From positions 1 through 64,000 of the forward strand of contig ONGR01000004.1 of the NCBI GenBank assembly GCA_900317425.1: a stretch of DNA of 64,000 bases. Reading direction: 5' to 3'. A model generated the notes under the pieces. It saw only the letters and a list, made by a program, of their open reading frames with translations. It did not search any database and was not told the DNA's origin. This DNA is from an uncultured Eubacteriales bacterium (GTDB lineage Bacteria > Bacillota > Clostridia > Oscillospirales > Oscillospiraceae). Both the position numbers and the translations under genes were made by a program. Shown in pieces: positions 26,474-34,388 of the stretch (positions within the stretch are counted from its first letter, which is position 1; every line of letters starts with the position of its first letter).

Positions 26474-27991
26474 GTGAAAAAACTGTTGGGAATGTGCCTG
26501 TCCCTCATCCTGCTGCTGTCCATCGGCGGCGTTGTGGTGGCAGGCGGCGAAGAAACTGGGAACGAAAACACGGCGCCGGTGATCCAGAAACCGGTCCTTG
26601 TCACCATCACCGACGAGCTGGACAATCTCATGTCCGGCGTCACGGTGGAGGTGACTGACGCCGAAGGCAACGTGGTCGGCACGTATGAGTCGGTGGACGG
26701 CGCGCTGACGGCTTTCCTGGAGAAGGGCACCTACACGCTGACGATCACCGGCGTGCCCGAGGGCTATTGCGTCACCACAGATCCGGTCACCATCGACGTG
26801 ACGCTGACGGAGACAGAGCAGGAGTTCGATATCCGTGCCGGTACGATCAGCGACACCGATCCGGATCATGAACTGTTCTGCAACCACAATCCTTCCCATT
26901 TGGAGAGCTACCGGGTGCGCGACAACGGCGAGGAGATCGTTGGCTACTGCTTCAATCAGAACTACGATCCCCCCTCTTTTGATGCCGAGGATTGCACGTA
27001 TAAGCGCCTGGTGGGCACGCCGGAACTGCTCTATGAGCTGGCGCAGAGCAAGCTGGAGGGGATCACCCCGCAGGAGCTGTACGACCACGTGCTGTCCATG
27101 ATCTATCACCGCGATGATATCCAGGAAAAGTACGGATTTGACGACATGCTGACGAATTACCTGGTCAACATGGCCATCAAGAATTTCACGGACGGCGATA
27201 TGGATTCGTTCAAGACGACGGATGAAGACGGCAATAATCTGGTTGTCAGAGAATACTATCCCCGGGGACCGGTGGTTTACGATGAGGACGGATTCTACCA
27301 GTTCCAGCCCGGCGGCAGTATCCTCGGTTCCATCGTCGGACACGCCAACGGCTGCAACGGCAAAAATCCGGATTACGTATTTCCCCAGGCGGTCAAGGAC
27401 GCGTGGCATGAGCTGATCACGCTGACCGACCATCCGGCCGACTACTACCTGTATATCTACTATCCGGACAACTTCATGACGAAAGAGGAGGGAATCGCCA
27501 ACGGATGGGGCGTTCCCGCCCACTATAGGAATCTGTACTATGCCGATGCGTATCAGTGCCTGATGACGACCTTCGAGGTGGAGCCCATCCGGGCGATGAT
27601 GAAGGTTTCCCAGACCACCCAGATCGAGGTCACCAAGATCTGGGACGATGAGAACGATCACAACGGCAGACGGCCCGAGAGCATCACCGTGAACCTGCTG
27701 GCCGACGGCAAGCCCGTTCAGTCCGCCAAGATCACGCCCGATGCCGACGGCAACTGGGCCTATACCTTCCGGGACGTGCCCAAGCACGCCGACGGCAAGG
27801 AGATCGTCTACACCATCACCGAGGAGCCGGTGGAGGCCTATGTGGCCAGCATCGACGGCTTCTGCGTGACCAACAGCTTTACGCCGCCCACCGGGGACGC
27901 GTTCTCCCCGGGCGTCTGGATGACGTTGCTGGCCGTGTCGCTGCTGGCCGTGCCTGCCCTGCTGCTCTTGAGACGCAAGAGGGACCGGTGA
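26474..27991 (+). CDS. Surface protein with thioester-like and Cna-B domains and a PPTGD sorting signal
   Basis: The 505-residue exported protein has a signal peptide (1-24), a prealbumin-like beta domain (about 38-120), a probable thioester domain (about 130-370, GYCFNQNYDPP with Cys159), a Cna-B domain (about 381-468, isopeptide Lys in VTKIWDD and Glu in YTITEEP) and a C-terminal PPTGD, hydrophobic segment and RRKRDR tail. That tail is a sortase-type wall anchor; no sortase is nearby. Where thioester domains usually have Gln (TQxAIW), this protein has Asn232 in LVNMAIKNFTDG, so the bond may not form. The start is GTG with GGGGT 8 nt upstream. Base composition is lower in GC than its neighbours. 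Confidence 0.78.
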   Translation: MKKLLGMCLSLILLLSIGGVVVAGGEETGNENTAPVIQKPVLVTITDELDNLMSGVTVEVTDAEGNVVGTYESVDGALTAFLEKGTYTLTITGVPEGYCVTTDPVTIDVTLTETEQEFDIRAGTISDTDPDHELFCNHNPSHLESYRVRDNGEEIVGYCFNQNYDPPSFDAEDCTYKRLVGTPELLYELAQSKLEGITPQELYDHVLSMIYHRDDIQEKYGFDDMLTNYLVNMAIKNFTDGDMDSFKTTDEDGNNLVVREYYPRGPVVYDEDGFYQFQPGGSILGSIVGHANGCNGKNPDYVFPQAVKDAWHELITLTDHPADYYLYIYYPDNFMTKEEGIANGWGVPAHYRNLYYADAYQCLMTTFEVEPIRAMMKVSQTTQIEVTKIWDDENDHNGRRPESITVNLLADGKPVQSAKITPDADGNWAYTFRDVPKHADGKEIVYTITEEPVEAYVASIDGFCVTNSFTPPTGDAFSPGVWMTLLAVSLLAVPALLLLRRKRDR

Positions 27992-28036
27992 GCCCCGGGG
28001 CGTTTCTGCCCGGTATCACGACATCATATTGCATAA

Positions 28037-28064
28037 GAAAGGCGTCCCGGACGGGGCGCCTTTC
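28037..28064. terminator. Terminator after the surface-protein gene
   Basis: GAAAGGCG (28037-28044) and CGCCTTTC (28057-28064), with further pairing of the GC-rich inner bases. The stem lies 46 bp after the stop and could also stop transcription coming from the tRNA side. Confidence 0.65.
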
Positions 28065-28113
28065 GATTTGCGACAGCAGAAGCCAGGAAAGCCGGACGGG
28101 ACTTCCTGTTTCC

Positions 28114-28417
28114 TGGTGCCGGTGGTGGGACTCTCCTCTCGCTAATGCAACATGCCACCGGCATGTTGCTCCCGAGGGTGCCGCCTTGCGGCGGCACCCT
28201 CGGAGCTCGTTTCTCGTCCCGCCACAATAGAAAACAGGGCACCCCAAAAGGGATGCCCTGTTTCCTGGTGCCGGTGGTGGGACTCTCCTCTCGCTAATGC
28301 AACATGCCACCGGCATGTTGCTCCCGAGGCTGCCGCCTTGCGGGGGCACCCTCGGAGCTCGTTTCTCGTCCCACCACAATAGAAAACAGGGCACCCCAAA
28401 AGGGATGCCCTGTTTCC
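28114..28417 (-). repeat. Two tandem 152-bp units built on the 3' end of tRNA-Leu
   Basis: Units run 28114-28265 and 28266-28417 and abut the tRNA at 28418. Each begins with the same 20 bases as the tRNA gene's 3' end (CCA, acceptor arm and part of the T arm). Each then has a CAACATGCC/GGCATGTTG hairpin, a long GC hairpin (CCGAGGGTGCCGCC with its complement in unit 1) and a copy of the tRNA terminator. Unit 2 has two unpaired changes in the long hairpin that unit 1 lacks. No gene is supported; apparent open frames simply repeat with the DNA. Confidence 0.92.
28384..28415 (-). terminator. Intrinsic terminator of tRNA-Leu
   Basis: Arms 28384-28397 and 28402-28415 pair fully when read on the minus strand, where one pair is T-G (it is C-A on plus). 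This fits a minus-strand RNA. TTTTC follows. An identical copy lies in the next repeat unit (about 28232-28263). Confidence 0.88.
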
Positions 28418-28504
28418 TGGTGCCGGTGGTGGGACTCGAACCCACACGGTGTCGCCACCAACGGATTTTGAGTCCGTCACGTCTGCCAATTCCATCACAC
28501 CGGC
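28418..28504 (-). tRNA. tRNA-Leu (CAA)
   Basis: The 87-nt gene includes an encoded CCA. The acceptor arm GCCGGTG pairs with CACCGGC. The anticodon stem ACGGA/TCCGT holds the loop CTCAAAA with anticodon CAA. A long variable arm (class II) follows, then the T arm GTGGGTTCGAGTCCCAC. It reads UUG codons. Confidence 0.96.
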
Positions 28505-28519
28505 GGATAGAACGGCACT

Positions 28520-28548
28520 ATTATAGCGTATCCCCGCGGCAAATTCAA
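28520..28548 (-). promoter_or_regulatory. Sigma-A promoter of tRNA-Leu
   Basis: On the minus strand TTGAAT (28543-28548), 17 nt, TATAAT (28520-28525), 15 bp upstream of the mature tRNA 5' end. Confidence 0.88.
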
Positions 28549-28672
28549 GTGCAATTTCATCCCCGCCCCGGCGCAGGGGAAAAAGCAAAAGTTATGCTAC
28601 CAAATCGCCGGGGACTGTGGTATGATATATATGAATTAACATGGGCGCAAATCGTCGGAAAGGGGAGAACGC

Positions 28673-29983
28673 ATGAGATCCTTCTGGAAAAAGATATGGC
28701 TGCTGGGCGGCGCGATGGCGCTGGCCTGGCTTATGAGCGGGTGCTCCTTCTTTTCCAGCGCCGAGAGCCTGTTCACGCTGCCCCAGCTGCCCATTGAATA
28801 TACCGACCTGTCCAACCAGATCCGGGCCCTGATCGCAGAGGGCTATGAATACGCCTCCCCCACCGGCGGACGGAACATCCAGTCCGTGCAGATGGTGGAT
28901 CTGGACGGCGACGGGGACGAGGAGGCGGTGGCCTTCTTCCGCCGCAGCAGCGATGAGAAGCCTCTGAAGATCTTCATCTTCCGGGCCAACGAGGACAGCT
29001 ATGAACAGCTGTGCACCGTGGAGAGCGGCGGCACCGCCATCGACAGCGTCTATTATCAGGACCTGACCGGCGACGGCAGCCAGGAGCTGGTGGTGGGCTG
29101 GCGGATCAGCTCCGACGTCCAGACGGTGGCGGCCTACGACATTGACACCCAACCCACGCTTCTGATGCAGAGCAGCTATATCCGCTACAGCATCGAGGAG
29201 ATGGACGGCGACGGCGTGCCCAGCCTGCTGGTGCTCCGCCCCGATGAAGAGGGCAACAGCATGGCGGAGTTCTACAGCTGGCAGGAGGACAAGATGGCGG
29301 TGTCCTACACCGGCCGGCTCTCCGGCACCATGGCAGAGCTGGCCCGGGGCAGCGTGGTCTCCGGACAGCTGACCAAGGACGCCCGGGCTGTGTATATCAC
29401 CGGCATCAGCGATGAGTCCGTGGCCACCACGGATATCCTTACCTACCGGGATGGGACGGGCCTGGTGAACGTGGCCCTGGACCAGCGGACGGGAAGCTCC
29501 GGCCTGGTGTACCCCTATATGCAGCTCAAGCCCCAGGACATCGACGGTGACGGCATCATCGAACTGCCCGATCCCCGGACGGACCGGGAGGGACAGGCGA
29601 CCGGCCTGGTGGAGTGGCTCCGGTTTGACAAGGACGGCTGGCCGGAGCGGGCCATGACCACCTACCACCATCTGTCGGGCGGCTGGTATTTCGTGCTGCC
29701 GGACGTTTGGTCGGGCCGCGTGACGGTGGCCAACACCGAACGCAGCACCTACGAGATCCAGACCACGCTGCTGGTGGGGGACACGGAGGTGGCCAACATC
29801 TACACGCTGACAGGCGAGAACCGGGAGAACCGGGCCCTGCGGGGCAACCGGGTGGTGCTCAAGCGTCAGACGGGCACCATCTACGCCGCGGAGCTGCTGT
29901 CGGGCGCGGAGGAATACGGCCTGACGGAGGATCTGCTGCGTCAGAATTTCAAACTGATCGTGAACCAATGGACCAACGGATGA
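28673..29983 (+). CDS. Lipoprotein with FG-GAP/VCBS-like repeats
   Basis: The 436-residue lipoprotein has lipobox LMSGC (Cys24) and repeats of the calcium-binding-like DxDGDGxxE motif: DLDGDGDEEA, DLTGDGSQEL, EMDGDGVPSL and DIDGDGIIEL, about 60-120 residues apart. This fits a beta-propeller-like fold outside the membrane. I do not recognise a named family, and no catalytic motif is visible. It lies 37 bp upstream of an OmpR-type regulator and kinase on the same strand, so it may feed that sensor or be its output. An extended -10 (TGGTATGAT, ending 28626) may be its promoter. Confidence 0.8.
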   Translation: MRSFWKKIWLLGGAMALAWLMSGCSFFSSAESLFTLPQLPIEYTDLSNQIRALIAEGYEYASPTGGRNIQSVQMVDLDGDGDEEAVAFFRRSSDEKPLKIFIFRANEDSYEQLCTVESGGTAIDSVYYQDLTGDGSQELVVGWRISSDVQTVAAYDIDTQPTLLMQSSYIRYSIEEMDGDGVPSLLVLRPDEEGNSMAEFYSWQEDKMAVSYTGRLSGTMAELARGSVVSGQLTKDARAVYITGISDESVATTDILTYRDGTGLVNVALDQRTGSSGLVYPYMQLKPQDIDGDGIIELPDPRTDREGQATGLVEWLRFDKDGWPERAMTTYHHLSGGWYFVLPDVWSGRVTVANTERSTYEIQTTLLVGDTEVANIYTLTGENRENRALRGNRVVLKRQTGTIYAAELLSGAEEYGLTEDLLRQNFKLIVNQWTNG

Positions 29984-30020
29984 GCGGGATCCGTCATACA
30001 GGAAAGGAAGGTCTGAACAG

Positions 30021-30704
30021 ATGAAAAAGGTACTGGTACTGGAAGATGAGTCCAGCATTCGCAGCTTTATCGTCATCAATCTCCGCCGCGCCGGCTATGA
30101 GGTGGTGGAGGCCGAGACGGGCGAGGAGGCGTTGGAAAAGCTGGACCACCACCGGGACACCCGGGTGGCCCTGCTGGACGTGATGCTGCCCGGCATCGAC
30201 GGCTTTGAGGTCTGCCGCCGCATCCGCGCCACCAACCCCCATATCGGCATCATCATGCTGACGGCCCGGGCCCAGGAGATGGACAAGGTCACCGGTTTGA
30301 TGACCGGCGCCGACGACTACGTCACCAAACCCTTCTCCCCGGCGGAGCTGACGGCCCGTGTGGATGCCCTCATGCGCCGCAGCGGCGGCAACGAGGCCAA
30401 TGACGGGGAGATCCGGCAGGAGCCCTTCCTGCTGAACACCCGCAACCGCACCCTGGAGAAGAACGGCCAGCGGGTCAAGCTGACCCAGGTGGAGTATGCC
30501 ATCATGAAGATGTTCATGGAGAACCCCGGCAAGGCCCTGTCCCGGGAGGAGATCCTGGACATGGTCTGGGGCCGGGACTACTTCGGCGAGCTGAAGATCG
30601 TGGACGTGAACATCCGCCGTCTGCGGCTGAAGATCGAGGACAACCCCACCAACCCCACCTACATCACCACCGTGTGGGGCTACGGCTACAAGTGGGGCTT
30701 CTGA
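30021..30704 (+). CDS. OmpR/PhoB-family response regulator
   Basis: The 227-residue regulator has the receiver motifs LEDESS, phospho-acceptor Asp in ALLDVMLPG, MLTAR and VTKPF, and a winged-helix domain ending TTVWGYGYKWGF. AGGAAAGGAAGG precedes the ATG. Its kinase follows 34 bp downstream. The pairing with an upstream lipoprotein gene is unusual for simple PhoB-type systems. Target genes are unknown. Confidence 0.93.
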   Translation: MKKVLVLEDESSIRSFIVINLRRAGYEVVEAETGEEALEKLDHHRDTRVALLDVMLPGIDGFEVCRRIRATNPHIGIIMLTARAQEMDKVTGLMTGADDYVTKPFSPAELTARVDALMRRSGGNEANDGEIRQEPFLLNTRNRTLEKNGQRVKLTQVEYAIMKMFMENPGKALSREEILDMVWGRDYFGELKIVDVNIRRLRLKIEDNPTNPTYITTVWGYGYKWGF

Positions 30705-30738
30705 TGCCCCCAATCATTTCGGAAGAGGAGGACGCACC

Positions 30739-32166
30739 ATGGCAAAACGCCAGCCCATCGTACGCGGTCTGCGGAAGCGGTGGCTTTTGAACAGCGTGGG
30801 TCCGGTGATCATCATCATGGTGCTCATCGCCTTTCTGGCGGCAGGCGTCATCGACAGCACCTATTACGGCAGTGCCCGCTCCTCGCTGGAGGCCAAGGCC
30901 AAGGCCGGCGCCGACTACTTCAACACCTATACCATGAACAGCTACAGTGAGTATTACCGGGCCGCCTCGCTGTACGTGGCCAGCTTCGACGAGAGCGACG
31001 TCATCGAGCTCCAGTTCCTCAACGTGTCCGGCCGGATCGAAACCTCCACCCGGGGTCTCACGGCGGGCACGTCTCCCGACACCATGGACATCAGCCGGGC
31101 GCTGGAGACGGGGAAGGTGGCCAGCTTTAACGGCCCCGATCCCGCCACCGGGGAGCGGATCATGGCGGTCAGCAGCCCGCTGGTGTTCAACGGCACCGTG
31201 GTGGGCCTGATGCGCTACGTCACCTCCACCCGCCAGATCGACCGCCAGGTGCTGCTGACAGGCCTGACCGTCGGCGCGCTGATCTTGGGCGTGGTGCTGC
31301 TGATCGTGGTCACCAGCCTCATCTTCATCAACAACGTGGTGGAGCCGGTGGCGGAGGTCACCGAGGCCGCCAAGCGGATCTCCGGCGGCAGCTACGGCAT
31401 CCAGATCCCCAACCGCTATTCCGACGAGATGGGCGAGCTGGTGGACAACATCAACGATATGTCCATGAAGATCAGCCAGAGCGAGAAGATGCAGACGGAG
31501 TTCATCTCCTCTGTGTCCCATGAGCTGCGCACGCCGCTGACCGCCATCAACGGCTGGGGCGAGACGCTGCTGGCCGATGAGAGCAGCGACCGGGCCCAGC
31601 TCCGCCGCGGCGTGGGCATCATTCTGAAGGAGTCCCGGCGTCTGACCAACATGGTGGAGGAGCTGCTGGAGTTCTCCAAGATGCAGGACGGCCGCTTTAC
31701 CCTGCGCATCGAGCCGGTGGATCTCCAGGCGGAGTTCGAGGACGCCATCTACACCTACCGGGAGCTGTTCCGTCAGGACGGCATCTCCCTGGAGTATGAG
31801 GACGGCGGCGAAGTCTACGAGACCCCCATCTCCGGCGATCCGGAGCGGCTGAAGCAGGTGTTCTGCAACGTGCTGGACAACGCCGCCAAGCACGGCGGCT
31901 CCGGCAAGCGCATCACCACCTCCATGACCCGGGAGGAGGACAGCTACGTCATCCGCATCCGGGACTACGGCCCCGGCATCCCCGAGGCGGAGCTGCCCTT
32001 CGTGAAGCAGAAGTTTTACAAGGGCTCCTCCAAGGCCCGGGGCAGCGGCATCGGTCTGGCGGTCTGCGATGAGATCGTCCAGCGCCACGGCGGCACCTTC
32101 GACATCGGCAACGCCGAGGGCGGCGGCGCCGTGGTCACCATCCGCCTGCCCATCGAGGAGAATTAG
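30739..32166 (+). CDS. Sensor histidine kinase
   Basis: The 475-residue kinase has TM1 (about 19-42), an extracytoplasmic domain of about 130 residues, TM2 (about 173-198), HAMP, the phospho-acceptor His in SSVSHELRTPLTAINGWGE, NVLDNAAKH (N box) and ARGSGIGLAVCDEI (G box). GGAAGAGGAGGACGCACC precedes the ATG. The extracytoplasmic domain looks like a dCache/PAS-like sensor fold but I cannot assign a ligand. It is the last gene of the lipoprotein-regulator-kinase set; yqhQ downstream has its own promoter. Confidence 0.93.
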   Translation: MAKRQPIVRGLRKRWLLNSVGPVIIIMVLIAFLAAGVIDSTYYGSARSSLEAKAKAGADYFNTYTMNSYSEYYRAASLYVASFDESDVIELQFLNVSGRIETSTRGLTAGTSPDTMDISRALETGKVASFNGPDPATGERIMAVSSPLVFNGTVVGLMRYVTSTRQIDRQVLLTGLTVGALILGVVLLIVVTSLIFINNVVEPVAEVTEAAKRISGGSYGIQIPNRYSDEMGELVDNINDMSMKISQSEKMQTEFISSVSHELRTPLTAINGWGETLLADESSDRAQLRRGVGIILKESRRLTNMVEELLEFSKMQDGRFTLRIEPVDLQAEFEDAIYTYRELFRQDGISLEYEDGGEVYETPISGDPERLKQVFCNVLDNAAKHGGSGKRITTSMTREEDSYVIRIRDYGPGIPEAELPFVKQKFYKGSSKARGSGIGLAVCDEIVQRHGGTFDIGNAEGGGAVVTIRLPIEEN

Positions 32167-32179
32167 AATCGAACAAGTG

Positions 32180-32208
32180 TTGCATTTTGCATAGAAATGT
32201 GATAAGAT
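32180..32208 (+). promoter_or_regulatory. Sigma-A promoter of yqhQ-prmC
   Basis: TTGCAT (32180-32185), 17 nt, TAAGAT (32203-32208), 27 bp before the yqhQ ATG. Confidence 0.85.
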
Positions 32209-32235
32209 ATAGCCATTAGAAAGGATTCCCTGTAC

Positions 32236-33189
32236 ATGGAAAAGAAACAGTGCGCCTTCCGCACGTCCATCGGCGGACAGGCGCTGATCGAGGGCATTTT
32301 GATGCGGGGGCCGGAGAAGCAGGCCATCGTGGTCCGCTCTCAGGACGGTCTTGTGACGAAGGTGGAGGAGCTGAAGCTGATCCGGGACAAGTACCCCATC
32401 CTGGGCCTGCCGGTGCTCCGGGGGGCGGTGACGTTCCTCAGCTCCATGGTCAACGGCGTCAAGGCGCTGATGTTCTCGGCGGACTATTTCCCCGACGACG
32501 ATCTGGCCCAGCCCGGCAAGCTGGATCTGTGGCTGGAGGAGCACGTGCCGGCGGAGAAGGTGCAAGGCGTCATCGTCTGGGTGTCGGTGCTGCTGTCCCT
32601 GGGGCTGTCGCTGGGCCTTTTCATGCTGCTGCCCACGTTTTTGGCGGGTCTGGTGGACCCCTGGATCCACTCCGCCGCCCTCCACAACCTCATTGAGGGC
32701 CTGGTGAAGATCGTCATCTTCATGGGCTACATGATCCTGGTGTCGAAACAGAAGGACGTGGCCCGTGTGTTCCAGTACCACGGCGCCGAGCACAAGACCA
32801 TCTTCTGCTACGAGGCCGGCCTGGACCTGACGGTGGAGAACGCCCGCATCCAGCCCAAGCACCATCCCCGCTGCGGTACCAGCTTTTTGTTTGTGGTCAT
32901 CATCGTGTCCATTCTGTTCTCCAGCCTGGTGCTGACTCAGGTGGAGTGGCGGAATATCTGGGTCCGTGTGCTGGTGCATCTGGCCCTGCTGATCCCGGTG
33001 GTGGGCGTGACCTACGAGTTCAACCGCTGGGTGGGCCGCCATGACAACGCCCTGACCCGTGTGCTGTCGGCGCCGGGCCTGTGGCTCCAGAACTTCACCA
33101 CCAACGAGCCGGACGAGGCCATGCTGGAGGTGGCCATCGAGGCGCTGAAGCTGGTCATCCCGGAGGAGAAGGGCAAGGACGAGTGGTAA
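32236..33189 (+). CDS. DUF1385 (YqhQ-like) membrane protein
   Basis: The 317-residue protein has the DUF1385 start IGGQALIEGILMRGPEKQAI, then GAEHKTIFCYEAG and KHHPRCGTSFLFVVIIVS. It has about four membrane segments. The family occurs across Firmicutes, and several Clostridia encode it next to prmC and prfA, as here with prmC 12 bp downstream. The HGAEHK and HPRCGTS motifs suggest metal binding or catalysis, but no activity is established. GAAAGGATTCCCTGTAC precedes the ATG. Confidence 0.9.
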   Translation: MEKKQCAFRTSIGGQALIEGILMRGPEKQAIVVRSQDGLVTKVEELKLIRDKYPILGLPVLRGAVTFLSSMVNGVKALMFSADYFPDDDLAQPGKLDLWLEEHVPAEKVQGVIVWVSVLLSLGLSLGLFMLLPTFLAGLVDPWIHSAALHNLIEGLVKIVIFMGYMILVSKQKDVARVFQYHGAEHKTIFCYEAGLDLTVENARIQPKHHPRCGTSFLFVVIIVSILFSSLVLTQVEWRNIWVRVLVHLALLIPVVGVTYEFNRWVGRHDNALTRVLSAPGLWLQNFTTNEPDEAMLEVAIEALKLVIPEEKGKDEW

Positions 33190-33201
33190 AAGGAGCGCAA
33201 A

Positions 33202-34071
33202 ATGGCGATCACCTATAACAATCTGTATCTGGATATCCGCCAGGTGTTCCGGGACAGCGGCATCGAGGCCGCCACGCTGGAGGCCCGTGAGCTGGTGTGC
33301 TATGCCGCCGGCAAGACCCGGGAGGAGCTGATGCGGGACGCCCGGCTCTACGTACCCCGTCTGGTGGAGGAAAAGACCCGTGAGCTGGTGGCCCGCCATC
33401 TGGCCGGCGAGCCGGTGGCCTATCTCATCGGCGAGTGGGAGTTCTACGGTCTGCCGCTGGATATCTCCGAGAGCGTGCTGATCCCCCGGGCCGACACGGA
33501 GGTGCTGGCCGCCCAGGCCATCGACTACGTGAGGACGCTGGACAAGCCCCGGGTGCTGGATCTGTGCGCCGGCAGCGGCTGCGTGGGGCTGGCCATCGCC
33601 AGCCAGGTGAAGACCTGCCACGTGGTATTGGGGGAGATCGACGAAGGCGCCCTGCGGATCTGCCGCCAGAACGTCCGCCGCAACGGCCTCACCACCCAGG
33701 TGATGCCCTACCAGGTGGACGCTCTGCAAAAGCCCCCCGTCAACCTGGGGGAGTTCGACTGCATCGTCTGCAACCCGCCCTACATCCCCGACGGCGATAT
33801 GGCGGGACTGGACCCCTCCGTCCGGGACTATGAGCCCCACCTGGCCCTCCGGGGCGGGGAGGACGGCCTGGACTTCTACCGCGCCGTCTGCGACAAGTGG
33901 CGCGACGCCCTCCGCACCGGCGGACGGCTCTGCTTCGAGGTGGGTATCGGCCAGGCCGACGACGTGCTGCGCCTCATGCGCTCCGTGGGCTTCGGCGATA
34001 TCCAGGTGATCCCCGACACCAACGAGATCCCCCGTGTGGTGTTCGGCACGCTGTGTGAGAGCGTCTTTTGA
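33202..34071 (+). CDS. prmC: Release factor glutamine methyltransferase
   Basis: The 289-residue SAM-dependent enzyme methylates the Gln of the GGQ motif in release factors RF1 and RF2. It has the N-terminal helical domain (1-75), the SAM loop VLDLCAGSGCVGLAIA and the catalytic NPPY in IVCNPPYIPDGDM. AAAGGAGCGCAAA precedes the ATG. It is co-transcribed with yqhQ; prfA is not in the window. A 12-bp perfect inverted repeat begins two bases after the stop. Confidence 0.95.
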   Translation: MAITYNNLYLDIRQVFRDSGIEAATLEARELVCYAAGKTREELMRDARLYVPRLVEEKTRELVARHLAGEPVAYLIGEWEFYGLPLDISESVLIPRADTEVLAAQAIDYVRTLDKPRVLDLCAGSGCVGLAIASQVKTCHVVLGEIDEGALRICRQNVRRNGLTTQVMPYQVDALQKPPVNLGEFDCIVCNPPYIPDGDMAGLDPSVRDYEPHLALRGGEDGLDFYRAVCDKWRDALRTGGRLCFEVGIGQADDVLRLMRSVGFGDIQVIPDTNEIPRVVFGTLCESVF

Positions 34072-34073
34072 CT

Positions 34074-34108
34074 TCATTCAAAAAACGCTTCGCTGGTTTT
34101 TTGAATGA
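34074..34108. terminator. AT-rich inverted repeat after prmC
   Basis: TCATTCAAAAAA (34074-34085) pairs perfectly with TTTTTTGAATGA (34097-34108) around an 11-nt loop. A run of six T forms part of the 3' arm, so it could stop transcription in either direction, although the stem is weak. It lies just before structured element A. Confidence 0.6.
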
Positions 34109-34110
34109 GC

Positions 34111-34300
34111 AGGTTTGCGGCCTGCTGCGACGCCTTGATGGGCGCAAACGCCCATCTTCGACACTTGCAGGCCGAGAAGTATTTTTTGCCACGTGCATGC
34201 CGCGGCAAAAAATGGTTGAATATCTTCGCGTCCGCGCCAGCCTTTGCCCACGACAAAGGAGTGGTTGCAAAGGCAAGTACCCTTGGGGTGCGGACGCGAA
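34111..34300 (+). repeat. Structured intergenic element, copy A
   Basis: Four nested or stacked perfect inverted repeats fill the prmC-recA gap. They are CGGCCTGC/GCAGGCCG around GATGGGCG-CAAA-CGCCCATC; TTTTTTGCC (34182-34190) with GGCAAAAAA (34204-34212); TTCGCGTCCGC (34225-34235) with GCGGACGCGAA (34290-34300); and inside that GCCTTTGC (34240-34247) with GCAAAGGC (34267-34274) plus a CCAC/GTGG inner stem. The 56-nt core 34233-34288 matches copy B (10761-10816 complement) at 48 positions without gaps. Both changed pairs of the inner stem are compensated. The element lies in the sense orientation of prmC and recA. No protein is supported. Confidence 0.82.
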
Positions 34301-34388
34301 ATCTGCGATGCTTGTCTTTTGACTGTCCATTTTTCGGGACAGGACTTACGATAGAATGAAAGCAAGAAAAACGAAGGAGGATGAAGAT

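Noticed and set aside
28114..28417. The tandem repeat as a CRISPR array
   Set aside because: The units are 152 bp, contiguous, nearly identical throughout and without unique spacers. No cas gene is present.
28024..28588. Overlapping open frames through the tRNA-Leu repeat array
   Set aside because: They translate the tRNA, terminators and hairpins, and repeat only because the DNA repeats.
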